This document shows positions 1 to 12,593 of a stretch of DNA of 64,000 bases, one piece after another (positions within the stretch are counted from its first letter, which is position 1; each line of letters begins with the position of its first letter). The translations under genes were made by a program, and so were the position numbers. Source of the stretch: Paragordius varius (taxonomy: Eukaryota; Nematomorpha); NCBI GenBank assembly GCA_964247055.1, contig OZ176053.1:5270001-5334000 (forward strand). The letters run 5' to 3'. The notes below the pieces were generated by a model that was given only the letters and a program-made list of their open reading frames with translations, was not told where the DNA came from and made no database searches.

Positions 1-40
1 GACTTTTTAATTTCGATTGCTAAATTAATCTTTTAAAGGG

Positions 41-202
41 TTTGTTGACATTGTGTAATAACTCGGTTTTAATTATCTGGTGGCCTTTGTTGCAGACGTG
101 CTCTGCTAGGCTACAATTAGGTTTGTTGACATTGTGTAATAACTCGGTTTTAATTATCTGGTGGCCTTTGTTGCAGACGTGCTCTGCTAGGCTACAATTA
201 GG
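41..202. repeat. 81-bp tandem duplication inside a Penelope-type GIY-YIG fragment
   Basis: Two adjacent copies of an 81-bp unit (41-121 and 122-202) are almost identical, and the first bases of a third follow at 202. Read on the minus strand the unit lies inside the GIY-YIG coding region, and 81 bp is 27 codons, so the reading frame is kept. Confidence 0.9.
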
Positions 203-305
203 TTTGTTGTGCTTAATATACTGTTGATGTTCTCTAATCTAATATTGATGAATCTGCTTGTCTCACCTACGTAAACTTCATTGTAAGAACAAGTAGCCTT
301 CAGTA
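41..305 (-). mobile_element. Penelope-like element fragment, GIY-YIG endonuclease part
   Basis: On the minus strand this stretch encodes a GIY-YIG-type segment (NEVYVGETS, then a LAEHVCN-like block and a GHQIIKTE-like block). It matches, in opposite orientation, the fragment at 566-935. Penelope-like retroelements carry such an endonuclease behind the reverse transcriptase. No reverse transcriptase is visible here. It is a fossil fragment facing away from its sister copy, and the two form an interrupted inverted repeat. Confidence 0.75.
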
Positions 306-565
306 ATTAACACCTTAATAAAACGAGCCTACAATATATGTTATCCAACCTCACTCAAGTCAATCAATACACTCAAAAATTTATTTGAACTTAATGGTTA
401 CTCAAAAGATTTTGATAAATACATAATAAAACAACACGAAAAAATGATAATACTTTGTGGCGACTGCTATTTTATCTTACATTCAAAATGTTACCCCAAA
501 ATTTGGCAAAATCCTAAATAAATTTAATATTAGGTAAGTATAAACACCTTTTAAAAAACTAATAA

Positions 566-935
566 ATCTTACAAAAGTTAGAGATCCCATTCCTCGAGAC
601 AAATTACCCGGGATATATAAGGCTACTTGTTCTTGTAATGAAGTTTACATAGGCGAGACAAGCAGATCCATCAATATTAGATTAAGAAAACTTCAACAGT
701 ATATCAAGGGCAACAAATCTAATTTTGGCCTAGCAGAACACGTCTGCAACGAAGGCCACAAAATAATTAAAACCGAGATATTACACAATATCAATAACCC
801 CTTTAAAAAATAATTTTAGAAGCGATTGAAATTAAGAATAATGCTCTACTTAAAAGCTTACAATCTATCATCAATATGGACTTATGTTCTATGGCAATAG
901 CAACAGAATTAATCAATTTTTATTATCTAATATAA
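566..935 (+). mobile_element. Penelope-like element fragment, GIY-YIG endonuclease part
   Basis: The plus strand encodes LPGIYKATCSCNEVYIGETS, the GIY...YIG core with a Cys pair, then a LAEHVCNEGHKII block, the typical order in Penelope-like endonuclease domains. It is a divergently oriented relative of 41-305. Only the 3' part of the element is present; it is a decayed fossil. Confidence 0.8.
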
Positions 936-1189
936 TATTCTCCACTTTCCATTACACCCACTTAATTATATGTACTAGTTTCCAGAATTTTACTTAATCC
1001 TATAATTGCTTTCCACTGGTATATATAGTAGTGCGTTTTCATTTTCGCCACTATGATCAAGATCATGCTAACATAATCGAAATATAAGTTCTATTAATAA
1101 GTATTTTATTTGTTAATAATATATTCATACGTCTGCCAAAATTCATTTTATATTCATACCATATGTTCTTAATAATTTTTGAAAGAATG

Positions 1190-2085
1190 GCCTTAAAACT
1201 AAAAAAAAACTTCAATGAGCCCATTTTCAGGGCGTAAAGGGCTCAATTAACGGCCAATTTAAAAAAACCACTCTTACGGGTATTTCAGGCCCTTATTAAT
1301 TATATGGCGTGATAAGTTTTCTGAAAATCAACTCCTAAACAACGCCATTTCAATATGTGGGGCAGTTTTAGGCGGGTAGCTCATTACCCAGAGTCTGATA
1401 CAAAAAAGCGCTTGATTAAAATTTTTGCCTTTTGGAGAATACCTAATATCATGAGTGATTCCATATGCTCTCGTTAATTTTTGGAAAAATTGCCTAAAAC
1501 TAAAAAATCACTAGATGATGGCACATTTTTGAGGGCGTGAAGTGCCTAATTAACCCGCTAATTTTAACAAACCGCTCCACCTAAATTTTTGCCTTGTTAC
1601 GAATAATATTTTAAGCATCTATCGGACTAATATGGCTGATAGGTTTTCTGAATTTAGCCCCAAAGGCATGCTATTTCGATATGACGGGGCAGTTTTTAGA
1701 GGGTATATCCTTACCCAGCAGCGAATAAAGAAACTTTCAGCAGGGAATACCTCGAATTCTCATTGAACTTTTACGTTCTCATACCCTGGGCAAAAAATAG
1801 ATTCAAAAAATTATTTTTGTGGACTTAATTTTTTTTGAAAAAAATGGCATTTTACGGGGCTGTAAGAAGATGTCCCAAAGCCGACTATGTTCGGCGCAAT
1901 CGAAAATAAGTAAAAAATTCATATTTGAAATCGAATAAACACGTTTTCCGGAAAATTTTCTCATAGACACGATTTTTAAGGACTTGTTTCCAAAAAAACC
2001 GTTTTATACACGGAGTGGGCCCGAACTGTGGGCTTAATTCAAAAAAAGGGCGAAGCTATTGTCGGGGCAGTCATTAAAAATTATA
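1190..2085. repeat. Dispersed repeat D, copy 1 (possible Helitron interior)
   Basis: This stretch repeats internally (blocks with gggtagctcattaccc near 1371 and gggtatatccttaccc near 1698) and reappears in opposite orientation at about 25015-26075. Matching landmarks include the block at 2015-2090 (gggcccgaactgtgggc ... gtcggggcag), which is the reverse complement of the block near 25040-25100. No coding potential was seen. Copy 2 ends near a Helitron-like 3' terminus, so this may be a Helitron fragment; that class is inference. Confidence 0.6.
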
Positions 2086-2285
2086 TTTTTTTCACATTAG
2101 GATTTGAATGAGTCTTTCGGTTTTCCAGTAGATCACAACTCCGGCATTTTCCATTTTTATAAATATATAGATTCCTAAAATTTAAATTAAAGTAAAAATT
2201 AATATTTTAATTTTTAAAATATTTAATTGTTCGGTAAAGGATTAACTCATTCATTTCTACATTTTGTCCTTTCCTATTCTATTTT

Positions 2286-3332
2286 TAACACTTGGATGCA
2301 ACACATTTCAGTCCTTCGATTCATATTCGGTCGATGGATACCACAGCCCTGTTTAAAATTTAGTACTTCATAAAATATGGAAATTATTACCATAGGAGAA
2401 GTTTGCATTTATATTAAATTAATGTACCGAAATATAAAAAAAATTCTTTCAATGCTAGATATTACTTATTTTAAGGTAAACCCAACGTAAAAATTTAGTC
2501 AACATGACATGTGTGCATTAGCTAACTTTTTCTGTTCTTATCAACTTAAGATGTGATATAAATAAAAATTAGCTTTTTACCTTTGTATATAAACACCATA
2601 TTTGGTAAAAATGTTGTAAAATCAAAATGGCGGAAGTAGTTTGATAGGGAACTTTTTTCAAAACTCAATTTTATTTAGATATTTTGGTATATTTAGGATA
2701 GAAGCATATATTTATGGGGCCGTTTCTTTCAGTAGTTTTTTTTAAAATATCAACTTAACACTTGGATTCAACACATTCATTATAGTCCTTCGGTTCAAAT
2801 TGGGTTAGTTAAATACCCCAGGCCTGTAAAATAAATTTTAAAATATGATAGGAATCGAAACCATGGTAAAATTTTGCTCTTATATAACATTAATAAACCG
2901 AAATATATAAATTTCATTCAAAACCGAAAGGTAAAGATTTAGTCAACGTGACATGTGTGCAATGGTAAAATTGAAAAATAATACAAAATAAACCGCTTTT
3001 TATTTCTATCAATGTTAGATGTTATTTAAATAAAAAATCAGCTTTAATTTTACCCTTAAAATTAAATGAAAACTAATTTTTGTAAATTAAAAATGGCGTC
3101 GAAGTAGTTTGACATGGAACTTTTTTTCCAAAACAAAATTTTATTTAGAAATTTTGGCATATTTATATAATTTATATTAGAATAGAAGCATAAATTTAAA
3201 TTGGGACCGTTTCCTTCAGTAGTTTTTTAAAAATCTTAACTCAAATTTAGTCTGGGGTATTTAGATACCCCAATTTGAATCGGTGTTAAATATACTCTGG
3301 ATTTAGATACCCGAATTTCAATCGAGTGCTAA
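2286..3332. mobile_element. Repeat family B, copy 1 (non-autonomous DNA element, interrupted)
   Basis: It begins taacacttggatgcaacaca (2286) and its right end (tctggatttagatacccg...gtgctaa) lies at about 3290-3332, beyond an inserted second copy at 2755-3289. The family's inverted ends read taacacttNgattcaa, and the inner landmark aatggcg-gaagtagtttga is shared by all copies. No protein is encoded. Confidence 0.65.
2755..3289. mobile_element. Repeat family B, copy 2, nested in copy 1
   Basis: A complete copy running from taacacttggattcaacac to ttgaatcggtgttaa. Its ends are short inverted repeats. Internal blocks (gacatgtgtgcaatggtaaa, gggaccgtttccttcagtag) match copies at 15426-16011 and 27888-28390. 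A TA target duplication is possible but cannot be proven because the ends themselves start with TA. Confidence 0.7.
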
Positions 3333-5197
3333 TTTCATTTTTTAACGTAAAAATAAATATTTTTAAGCAGTTTAATTGTTTTATATATAAAATTAATTAG
3401 TTATTGAAAAGTATTTTGATGGCACGCACACAATGTACATTCGGATTATGTCAATTTGCAATCAGAGATGCTAAATTTGGAAAATTAAAATGTATTGCCT
3501 ATATTTCTCTCAATATTATTAATAATCATGTGAAAATACCGCTAGCTTAAAATTGTACGGGTAAAACTCATGAATGTAAATGAAAGGAAACCAAGACTAG
3601 ATAACCTGTTTTTCGCAGTACAGTACTGGGTTTTCGAAAAAAACTGCGCATGTACTGCGCCTTTTCTACTGCTTTATGAAATAAGAAAAAAATTAAAGTA
3701 CCTCTGTTAAAATAATCCCAATTCGTAATATAAGGTTTATATTTCGGTAAAAAACTAGAAGTCTATTTTTAATTGGTTAAAATATTTTCTACTCGAATCA
3801 CACATGGAATTAGCTTCTAAACCGGTCAAACCGCTTGTGAATGCAGTTGCGCAGTCATGCAAATATGTCTTTTAAAAAATAATATTTGAAGGAAACAATA
3901 TATTTGATGATTACTGCAGATATTAAATCTTTTAAAGATAATACAGAACAATCTTATGAAAGTTTTGTTCCCTTTACAATTCGTAAAAAAGAAAACTCGG
4001 AATAGTATTAGTGAAATAATTAAAATAAGTAAAAGTTTATTATGAGGATTGATAAAATTAACACCTCGTCATAGCAGCGTGAAAAACACAACATTTTAAT
4101 TGGGTGTTCTGTGTCTATAGATTGTTCGAAAAGATATTGAAATATCTTTATTAACCATTAAAAAAATTTTATTGCTTTAATTATAAAATTGAAATTTTTG
4201 GTGATGTAAGTAAAATAACAGGATAAAAAGATACACAAATATATCCAAGAAGTTTCTCACGCAAAATCTCTGCTGTGAGAATTCAAAAAGCTTGATTCAA
4301 TATTTTTCTCTAATTGCAACCAATGCGGCCAAACGGTTTTTCATATATCGTAAAAGAACACAAGTAAATCAAGATATGTTGTCAAATCATCTTATCAAAA
4401 AGCCACATAATTTTCATAAGAGTTTGTGATATATATTCTTTCCTTAAATTTATGATTAATTTGGGTGAGATATAATGATATTTTTAAAGCAGGTATGCCA
4501 TTATAATATTAGTATATATATCCATATTCTAAGCTTCATTACATTGTATTTTTTGGCAATGTTATATTGGGGTAAATTTCACCCCAGGGCTTAACGTAGT
4601 AGTTTTGAAAGTTTTTTGGTTTAATTTAATTCTCAAACCTTCTTCTCCTGTATTAGGTGAAAAAACTTAAAATTTTAAAAGTTGTCTGACTTTTGTCATA
4701 AGGGATTCGACAACAACCCCGTTTATTTTCCATTTCTTTATAAAATATTTGTCGCATAAAACGAAAATAGAACAAGCCAATTGTTATCGATGTGCAATGC
4801 ATCTTAATGTGGCTAAAAGACAGCATTTCATATTTTTATTAATATACTAAATGGGTATTGTCACGCGACGACAATAATTGTTAATTCGATGGAAAAATTT
4901 ATATAAACTTTTAAATTTTGGGGAATGTTAAACTAACCCGATCATGATTTGAACACAGGGAAATTAATAATAAAGAATGGTAAACGTAAAGTTAATCTAA
5001 AAATGCTTTACAGATTTTTTTGGACTGGTATTTTTTGACCCGTATTTTTACAGGCGTGCAAACCAAAGGGTTAATTAATGGCTCTTATTGAATGCGCCTT
5101 TCTGCCCAGAATTTCTTTAAAGTCAACATTTTAATATCACATATATCAAATAAGGACAAAATAGGGTTTTGGAAAAAAATTCTTAACAATGAATATA
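3333..5197. other. AT-rich stretch, no gene seen
   Basis: No open frame with recognisable protein features and no clear RNA gene. A short segment near 4560-4700 (ttcaccccagggctt ... gttttgaaagttttttgg) resembles parts of repeat family C, so some of it is probably decayed repeat. Confidence 0.5.
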
Positions 5198-5205
5198 ACT
5201 TAAGC

Positions 5206-7527
5206 CAGTGGTACTCACCAAAAAAATTTGACGGGTCAAATAAAATATATTTTTTTTCTCGAGGGCCATGAACCTTATAATGGCAAATATTCCATAGCTA
5301 TTTGAACATATGGACATATTTATACTCTAAATTAGCACGAATTTTTTGAGTATCGCATGATCCAACTAAAAATCGTTTTGCACCATTTAGTTTAAAAAAT
5401 TAAAATATTTTGATATTAACCAATAACAAGCCAATCTTAATACGTTTGTCCATATGATTATCGGTTAAGCGATTTCTGTATGTATTCTTAACATACTTCA
5501 TTTAGGAATATGTCGTCTTACACGTGTAAGTTGAGGGAAAAACAGTTAGAATAACTTGACAAAAATTTTTTTATTTTCATATTTATTTGGCACATCTTAC
5601 CAAAACTCTACACATCTTTCTACTCTAAGATTCTCCTTGAATATAGTCTCCAAATTGGATTCATTTTTAAAATCTACGAATTCTTTAATCATATGCGCCT
5701 GATCAAAACCGAAATGCTCAAATCGCTTAATATTGGATCCATATGCCATGGATTTTAAATGAGTTTTAAGCAATATTTCTTGATTCAAATCTGAATTTCA
5801 TCTCATTATATAAAAATGTTAAATGATTGTCTATTATTAAATTAATCTCCGCGTTAAATTTTATATTTTCTTCATGAATCGTTTTAAGTGTTGGAAAATA
5901 TGGGAGTGTTTTTTATAAAATCTGGATTATTAGCAAATTGGGTTATTATTTTGCTCCCTTGAAGACTTGTATTAAAACTAAGATAAATAATGTCGCAAAG
6001 GTAGGCTAATAAAACTCACCATTTGGCACTATTAATTTCCTCGTCAATTTTTCTGTTATCTTTATGATAATAGAATTTCATAACTTTAAACAAAAAATCA
6101 CAGCGGTGTACAAAAGAATATAATCAAACCACTGTGGATATCTTTCAGAAGGTTTGTGAATATACGCGGTTTAAATTCTTTGCCACGGATGTGGTTAACC
6201 ATATTTACAACCTTTTTAATTACTGATTTGAGTGATTCATCTTTTACACGCGAAACCAAGTTTTGCTGATGAATAAGGCAGTGAAAGGATAAAATATTTT
6301 GCAAATTATATTTGTTTTTAAAAAGAATAAATCTTTTGTTTATTCCAATCATAGAGGGACAGATATCTGTGGAGATCATCAATTTCATAATCCATTATTA
6401 TCGAAAAAAGTGCTAATTATTTCGAGAAAATTTCCTTTCGTGGTATTATTCATTGGTAAAAATTTTAAACATTCCTCGTTGATCATGTTGTCGTTGCAAA
6501 ATCTCACGAAGAGCGCACATTGAGGTGTTGTAATATCAGTCCTAAAATCAATAGTAATACAAAAGTATTTGCAGTTTTTCAGAGCCAATAATGTATTGTT
6601 AAAAATATATTTAGACATATCTTGAATGCGCCGCGCACATGTTGAATCAAAGTTGAAGTTTTTTTAATTTGCCTTATGATTTTTATCTTTATTATGGAAT
6701 TTATCAAAAAAAGTGCAACCATTTATTAGACATTCCTTTAATAGCTGGGAATCAGTAAACGGTTTCATATTTTTTCCTTAAATATAGCAAATTTCATACG
6801 GAGGACATTTTAGATTTTTCCTATAATTCCTTAATCTTTTTATATTTTTCGTTTCTTTCCTATTGATTTTCGGGTAATTAATGAAAATGGATTGTAAAAT
6901 GTGTATCAATATTGTATTTTTATATAATTATGCTGTCCTTACATATATGGCAGTCAACAACATTTTTATTTTGAACGACAAAGAATTTTTTTCCCATTGT
7001 TTTTTACGAAGCGATTTTCATCGGATGATTTATGTTTTTTGGCATTAGATGTCATCCTTTGAATTTATGTTTAAATATTATGTAGATATTTTCAAAAAAT
7101 TAGGAATATAATTTGAATTATGATATAAAAAACAGGTCGAAATTTATGATGTTATTTTAAAAAATATTTTATGGGAATGAGTTATAAAAAATGATGCAGG
7201 ATAGCAATGAAAAGAATATGTATATGGAAGTTTGAGTGAAATGCTTGCTTAAATACAAAAAAGGAATTCAATAAAAATGTCAAAATAGACAAGAAAATAG
7301 AATAATGAAACAGAATCAACGTGTGCCAAAATTTTGAAATCATTCTAATGTAAGGAAATTTTTCTACATTTAAATTGGGTAAAAAATAAAATATACGAAA
7401 ATTCGTTTATGTGTATTTTAAAAATTCATCAAAAAAAATTAATATAATTATCAATATGGTCATAGGGCAATTTTAAAGCACTCTAAGGGCCGCATGCGGC
7501 CCGCGGGCCGCGGTTTGAGTATCACTG
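5206..7527 (-). mobile_element. hAT transposon, decayed, with 8-bp target duplication
   Basis: Ends are cagtggtactca (5206) and the complement of cagtgatactca (ending 7527). They are flanked by the identical 8 bp acttaagc (5198-5205 and 7528-7535), the hAT target-site signature. The GC-rich block gcggcccgcgggccgcgg near the right end is common in animal hATs. Minus-strand transposase remnants, from 7050 down to 5597, show an N-terminal BED-type segment (CHICK ... YNIDTHF), a block with NCKYFCITIDFRTD, one with CLIHQQNL, and a C-terminal piece. Frames are broken at several places, so the copy is inactive. It inserted at the left edge of a family C repeat. Confidence 0.9.
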
Positions 7528-7535
7528 ACTTAAGC

Positions 7536-8055
7536 TCTCCATGACATTTATAGTTTTATATCTCAGAGCTAGTAAGTCCGAATATCTTAAAAAATATTTA
7601 TATTAAGCCGAATATATAATTATATGCTTGCTTTAGCCTTTTAGCCACATAATACAATATTTTAAAAGATTTAAATTGTAAAATAATCATTATCTCAAAC
7701 TTTTTCGCCGCCATTTTCTTCCTTTTAATTTTTTTTAACTGCTAATGCAACAGGCAAATAAATATATTATAGTTAAATGTGAATAATTATTAAAAAGGTT
7801 TCAGGCTATATTTTAGCAGAAACTTTGTGTATTTAGATTTTAATATCAGCTGTTTATTTAGAACGGGTTTTGGAGCTTTCCTAATTTTAGACTCTAGAAG
7901 TCACAAAACTGTAAAAAATGTTAGCTTTTTTATGTGATACATGATAAAATTTTAATTTATATAATGACTTTCAAAACAATAGTTTAGCTGTGGGATATAA
8001 AACTCCTCCAATATGTCAACTAGGACAAAAAGTGAAAAGCTCATTAAGTGGTAAA
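7536..8055. repeat. Repeat family C, copy 3
   Basis: Shares blocks with 45127-45616 and 24176-24530 (tctcaaacttttt-gc-gccat, aatatcagctgtt, aactgtaaaaa, aggacaaaaagt). The ends are related to taacactccattac. Its left edge is cut by the hAT insertion that ends at 7527. Non-coding. Confidence 0.55.
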
Positions 8056-9034
8056 TTTATGCTTTTTACTCATTTTTGACCATCATGTGGTTAACTTTTT
8101 ATTTTTTGCGAAGAATTTTTATTTGCGATAAATTTTAAGCGGGTGGTCCCAAACACACGACAATTTTAAAAAACTGCTTTTGTAAATTAGCATTTAATGG
8201 GAATAGATGTTGACAGAATTACTTTAGATATTATATAATGCGGAGTCTGATGGGATCGTTGACCAAGGGTTTGATTTTTAAAAATCGCTTAAAAATATTC
8301 GCCTTTCGGGGGATTTGTAAGTGAAAAAAAATATTATTGAATATGAATGGCCATATCTATTCTTCTAATTTTTACAGATGCGATAATTTGTTATCAATTC
8401 CTACTTGTACGTGAGTTAAGGATATGGATTAATTCAATAAATAGGTCCACATAGATCCATCCAACAAATGAATAAAAAATATTGATTATTAAATTTGTAT
8501 GATCCTTTGTTGTTGATTGCGCTTGTAGTCAATTAACGACCATTATCGATATTATAGGAAAACTTCTTCCAATCGGTTCTGTCGTGGGGTTTTCGGGATA
8601 CGTTTACCGAAAAAATGCTTGAAAATGTCCATTTTTTATGTTAAAATGCTAAGATACTATTTATGAAGACCTTTGGATTAAATATAATTTTATCCATCTT
8701 TGAAAAAAATACTCAATGCAATTTTTTCCTATTGATTCCAAATAAAAACCTAATAACACGGATAAATTTATTTATGATTATATAATTAGCGAATTAAATT
8801 AAAATGGACCCAAAACATATTGCATCCATAATAAATAGGCATTATATATTACCCTAAATATGAAATTAATGGAATCAATCTCTTCGGGTGTTATGGAGAC
8901 TGACAATAATAAATATACTATATAAATTTATTATATGTTCTAATATAAAGATATGTTCATGATTAAATTTAATTAAAAATATACGGACACATAAAAATAT
9001 ATCGATTGATTAATTACTAATTAAAAAATATAAA
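8056..9034. other. Intergenic, no gene seen
   Basis: AT-rich sequence downstream of the CDT1 stop codon. I see no open frame, RNA gene or bounded element here. Confidence 0.5.
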
Positions 9035-11826
9035 TTAAGCCATTTTCTCTTTTAGTTCTGATTGTATAATATCAATAATGGGTTTGAGATCTCCATTTCG
9101 ATCAATTTTGAGATACAAATCGTTTCTTAGGTTGAGAAATTCAAACCATCCCGGTGCAAAAGCTTTTAGGGTTTTCAAGTACATCTGCAAAGTTTTGCCA
9201 GATTCTAATACAGAAATTATATTTTATGCAATAAACATTTTTTCAAATTAGTTAAATATGGAGGCTTTATTTGTAAAAAACCTTTTATTAAAACAAATTT
9301 AATTGAAATACACAATCAAAATACCATTTAAAAAGACAGAATGTATGCTATCTTTAACGCGCTTATTAACGTAACTGAATTGAAGGGCTGATTTGCCTTC
9401 ACTAGTATATAAATTATGTATGCATCTAATAATCATTGGTAGTTTCTGCAGCAGTTGTAAATAGGAGTCTTCCGTTTCGTTTCTTGTCATTTCTATTAAA
9501 TTTCGTTGGGCCTCTTTTGCACGAACCTAAATACAGGTTTTTTATATTTGTATATTCAAAAAATGGAAAGAAATAAATCGGGTTTTTTTGGCTATTGAAA
9601 ATTTTAGCATAGACATCGTAGCATTTTTAAATATAGAATGCATAATATAGGGTTAATATCATTGGTTATAAAAACAATAAAGCTTAATTCTTTTAACAAA
9701 CAATTTCCCGTAAATGAGAAATATTTATATAAATGCATCAAAGAAATACCATTTGAATGAGGCTCGGACTTACACCTTTTAGATAAGGCGATGCTTTCGC
9801 GTCATCATTCACTTCTTCGCAAATCGGTGTTAGCGACCTCCCAGAGATTTTATCAGTTTTTTCGCTTTCAAAGTTAAAGCTTCTCCGAACATTTTCAGCA
9901 ACAGGAGTGTGCATATTCGATTGGTTAAAGCGGTCCAAGTTTGCCGTTCTGGTAGATTTAGGCGTTTGTTCAACGTTAGACATATTATCTTGAATATATT
10001 TTAGGGCAGTTTGCTTACCATCATGTGAAACAGTTAATGGTGATTGAATTATTGGTGTATACTTTCCATGACTTTTCATCATAATGGGAAAGAGTGATTT
10101 TGATTGTTTAGGCGTTGAAAAAATATTTGTGTGGCATGTTTGTTTTTTTGGCGTTTTAGAGCCATCATGCTCTATCATGGAATCGTTATTTTGATGTGGA
10201 CTGCTTACATCATTACCAAAAGTTGATTTGTTGGGATTATTGTAACGCAAACTAAATGGAGATATTGGTGACATGGCATGAAGTTTTTCTACTTGACCAA
10301 TCGCCCGACGTGTCTAAAATATGCGTAAAGAATTATAACGCTAAATTAACATTTATTTCGTAATAAATTGAAATACAGAAGTCATTTTAAAAAGCCTAAA
10401 AAATTGTTTGATTTTGCGTATATTCGGAAAAATTTAGATTATTAATTTACTCTTGGGCTCATCGATGCAGTAATTTTATTGAAAGTAGCAGAGGCTAAAA
10501 CGTCTGAATTAGATGCAGATTTGGGTAAAGGCGCACTTTCAATCAAGGGGGCCGCCTCAATAGAAATTGTTGGGTGCCATTTTGTAATTTTATTACCGGG
10601 TGAATCCTCAATATCACTATATTCTTCGGTAAAAAGGTTGTTTTGTAGAAGGAAACTCTAAAAATACAAACATAAATATTTATTACTATTCATTTAAAAT
10701 TAAAACTCATTATAACAAATCCTCATTTAATTTTTACTTTGTGAAATTGTTTCATACGGGTCACCAAATTTTGGTAAAATATAGCGCGTCGTTGTATCAA
10801 AATTTGGGAATTAAAAACGTTACCAAGAGCATCATTTACAGTATCTGTAAATAATATTAAATATATAATGGAGTAAAAATGAATATTAATATAATATTGA
10901 GATTATTACTAAATTGTTAATATGAACATATATTTTTTAATATAACTTGTGAAATTTGGCTTAATGGAAATTTTTTCCACTGTTGTAAGTTGGGATGGAA
11001 TTTTGAATCTTTCCAAAGAAATTTTATAAGCCTCGGGATAAACTGTAATGATTTGACCCAAATGATCTGATGTAAACTTTCTAATATTAAAATATTAATA
11101 TTTCAAAAAGACTGAATAGGGAATAAAAAATGGTGCAAATCCAATTACTTTCTTCGCATTTGTTCCACGCCTTCTTTCAATTTATCAAACCAACAGATTT
11201 CTTTTCGATTAAAATATATGCTAACAATATGATCTGAATATTTGAAAATGTCAAAAATTGATTCATATTTTGTCGATAATGGTAACTTTTTATCTAATTT
11301 TTCGTTTTGTTTAGCTGTTACAGATGTACTTTTGCTTTCATTTTTAATTAATGGGTATGATACTGCAGCCTTTATTCTTTGTGCATTTATCATATCCATT
11401 AATGTAGACTTAGTTGGTGATACTTTCTTTGGGAGGCTTGCTATTTGGTCTACATCTTCTTGGATATCACATTCACTGGAATTTTTATTTCCAATGATAC
11501 ATTGTGACTTTTCTTCAATTTTTTGTGCTAAAACTATTTCTTCAATTTTTTGTGCTAAAACTATTTCTTCTGGAACATTTTCCGGGGCTGCCAAAAGCTT
11601 TAGCTTAATATTTACATTAGTTTTAGATGGATTATTTTTCTGGAATATTTTAACATACAAATACCTTTTTCACACATTTGGAGGGTTTGGTTTTGTTTGC
11701 CACTTGACATGTATTACTAAAAAAATAAAAATGAAAATACCTTATAGTTTTAAGCTTCTTTGCATCGGTAAAATCTGCAAAGGAATTTTTTCTTTTAGGG
11801 AAATAATTTGTTATTAGTTCATTCAT
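9035..11826 (-). CDS. CDT1: DNA replication licensing factor CDT1
   Basis: CDT1 loads MCM2-7 at origins with ORC and CDC6 and is held by geminin. Nine exons on the minus strand join in frame: 11826-11741, 11716-11665, 11639-11149, 11080-10947, 10844-10738, 10657-10451, 10313-9750, 9526-9325, 9204-9035, giving 670 aa. Residues 2-13 (NELITNYFPKRK) form a PIP degron with the basic residue at +4, the signal for CRL4-Cdt2 destruction on PCNA. The geminin-binding winged helix starts near 165 (LPLSTKYESIFDIFKYSDHI) and continues through GQIITVYPEAYK and LIQRRAIFYQNLV. Residues 360-547 are low-complexity with about ten S/T-P sites. The C-terminal MCM-binding winged helix follows YLKGVSPSLIQMVRAKEAQ and ends in WFEFLNLRNDLYLKID. 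EEIVLAQKI is tandemly duplicated. Introns 1 and 2 are only 24 and 25 bp; intron 1 is a multiple of three with no stop, so it could be retained. Intron 2 must be removed. Confidence 0.95.
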
Positions 11827-12202
11827 AATAATGCGGGGTTTTTGAGTTTCGCGGAATTTATATTATACACGAGGTACACAAATATGTTTTTGATTATTTT
11901 TTATCATTGAATTTTTTGGTAAATCTTTCACTTATGCATTGACATTAAAACTTAAATATAAATAATTATAATATAATTTCATCACTAGATAGGATAGCTG
12001 ACGCCTCCAGCTATATTCTAATAAGAAAATTCATCAGGATGATCATGGTGCTTGTTTGGGCCTTACGAGTAATATAAGGTGACTATAACCACATTTATTG
12101 TACCTACTCCATATAAAAAAATGGCAAAATTTGGGCAATTTGACTGAATAGACTTTGGTAAAAGCTAAATGTTTCATTCCGAAAAAACTCACTACAACAC
12201 AT
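11827..12202. other. CDT1 upstream region
   Basis: AT-rich sequence between the CDT1 start codon and the hAT insertion; it presumably holds the CDT1 promoter. No clear TATA box or other site could be assigned. Confidence 0.35.
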
Positions 12203-12593
12203 CCTATACTTAAGGTGACCAGACGTCCCGCTTTTGGCGGGACAGTCCCGCTTTTTCACACTTTGTCCCGCCTCCCGCTACGTTTTAAAATGTCCCGCTT
12301 TTTCACGATTATATAAAAAAAATTTTTTTTGATACAAATAAATTTTTTTATCCGTTTAAATTTTAAATTAAAATTTTTTATTTTTATTTTAAAAATATTT
12401 ATTTTTTTTTCGAATTTATATCATATGATTATACACTTTGCTTCCTACTACTACTGTCATCATTATCAAAAGCCAAGTTAATACCACAAATCGGTAGCTT
12501 AAAAGACAAATTGATACCACAAATCGGTACCTTACAAGTTTATTCTAGAAAATTAAGGTAATATAATATTTATTATACTAATAGTTTATAAAT

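Noticed and set aside
11242-11817. 191-codon plus-strand open frame opposite CDT1
   Set aside because: It is the antisense shadow of CDT1 exons 1-3, which are supported by conserved motifs and splice phases.
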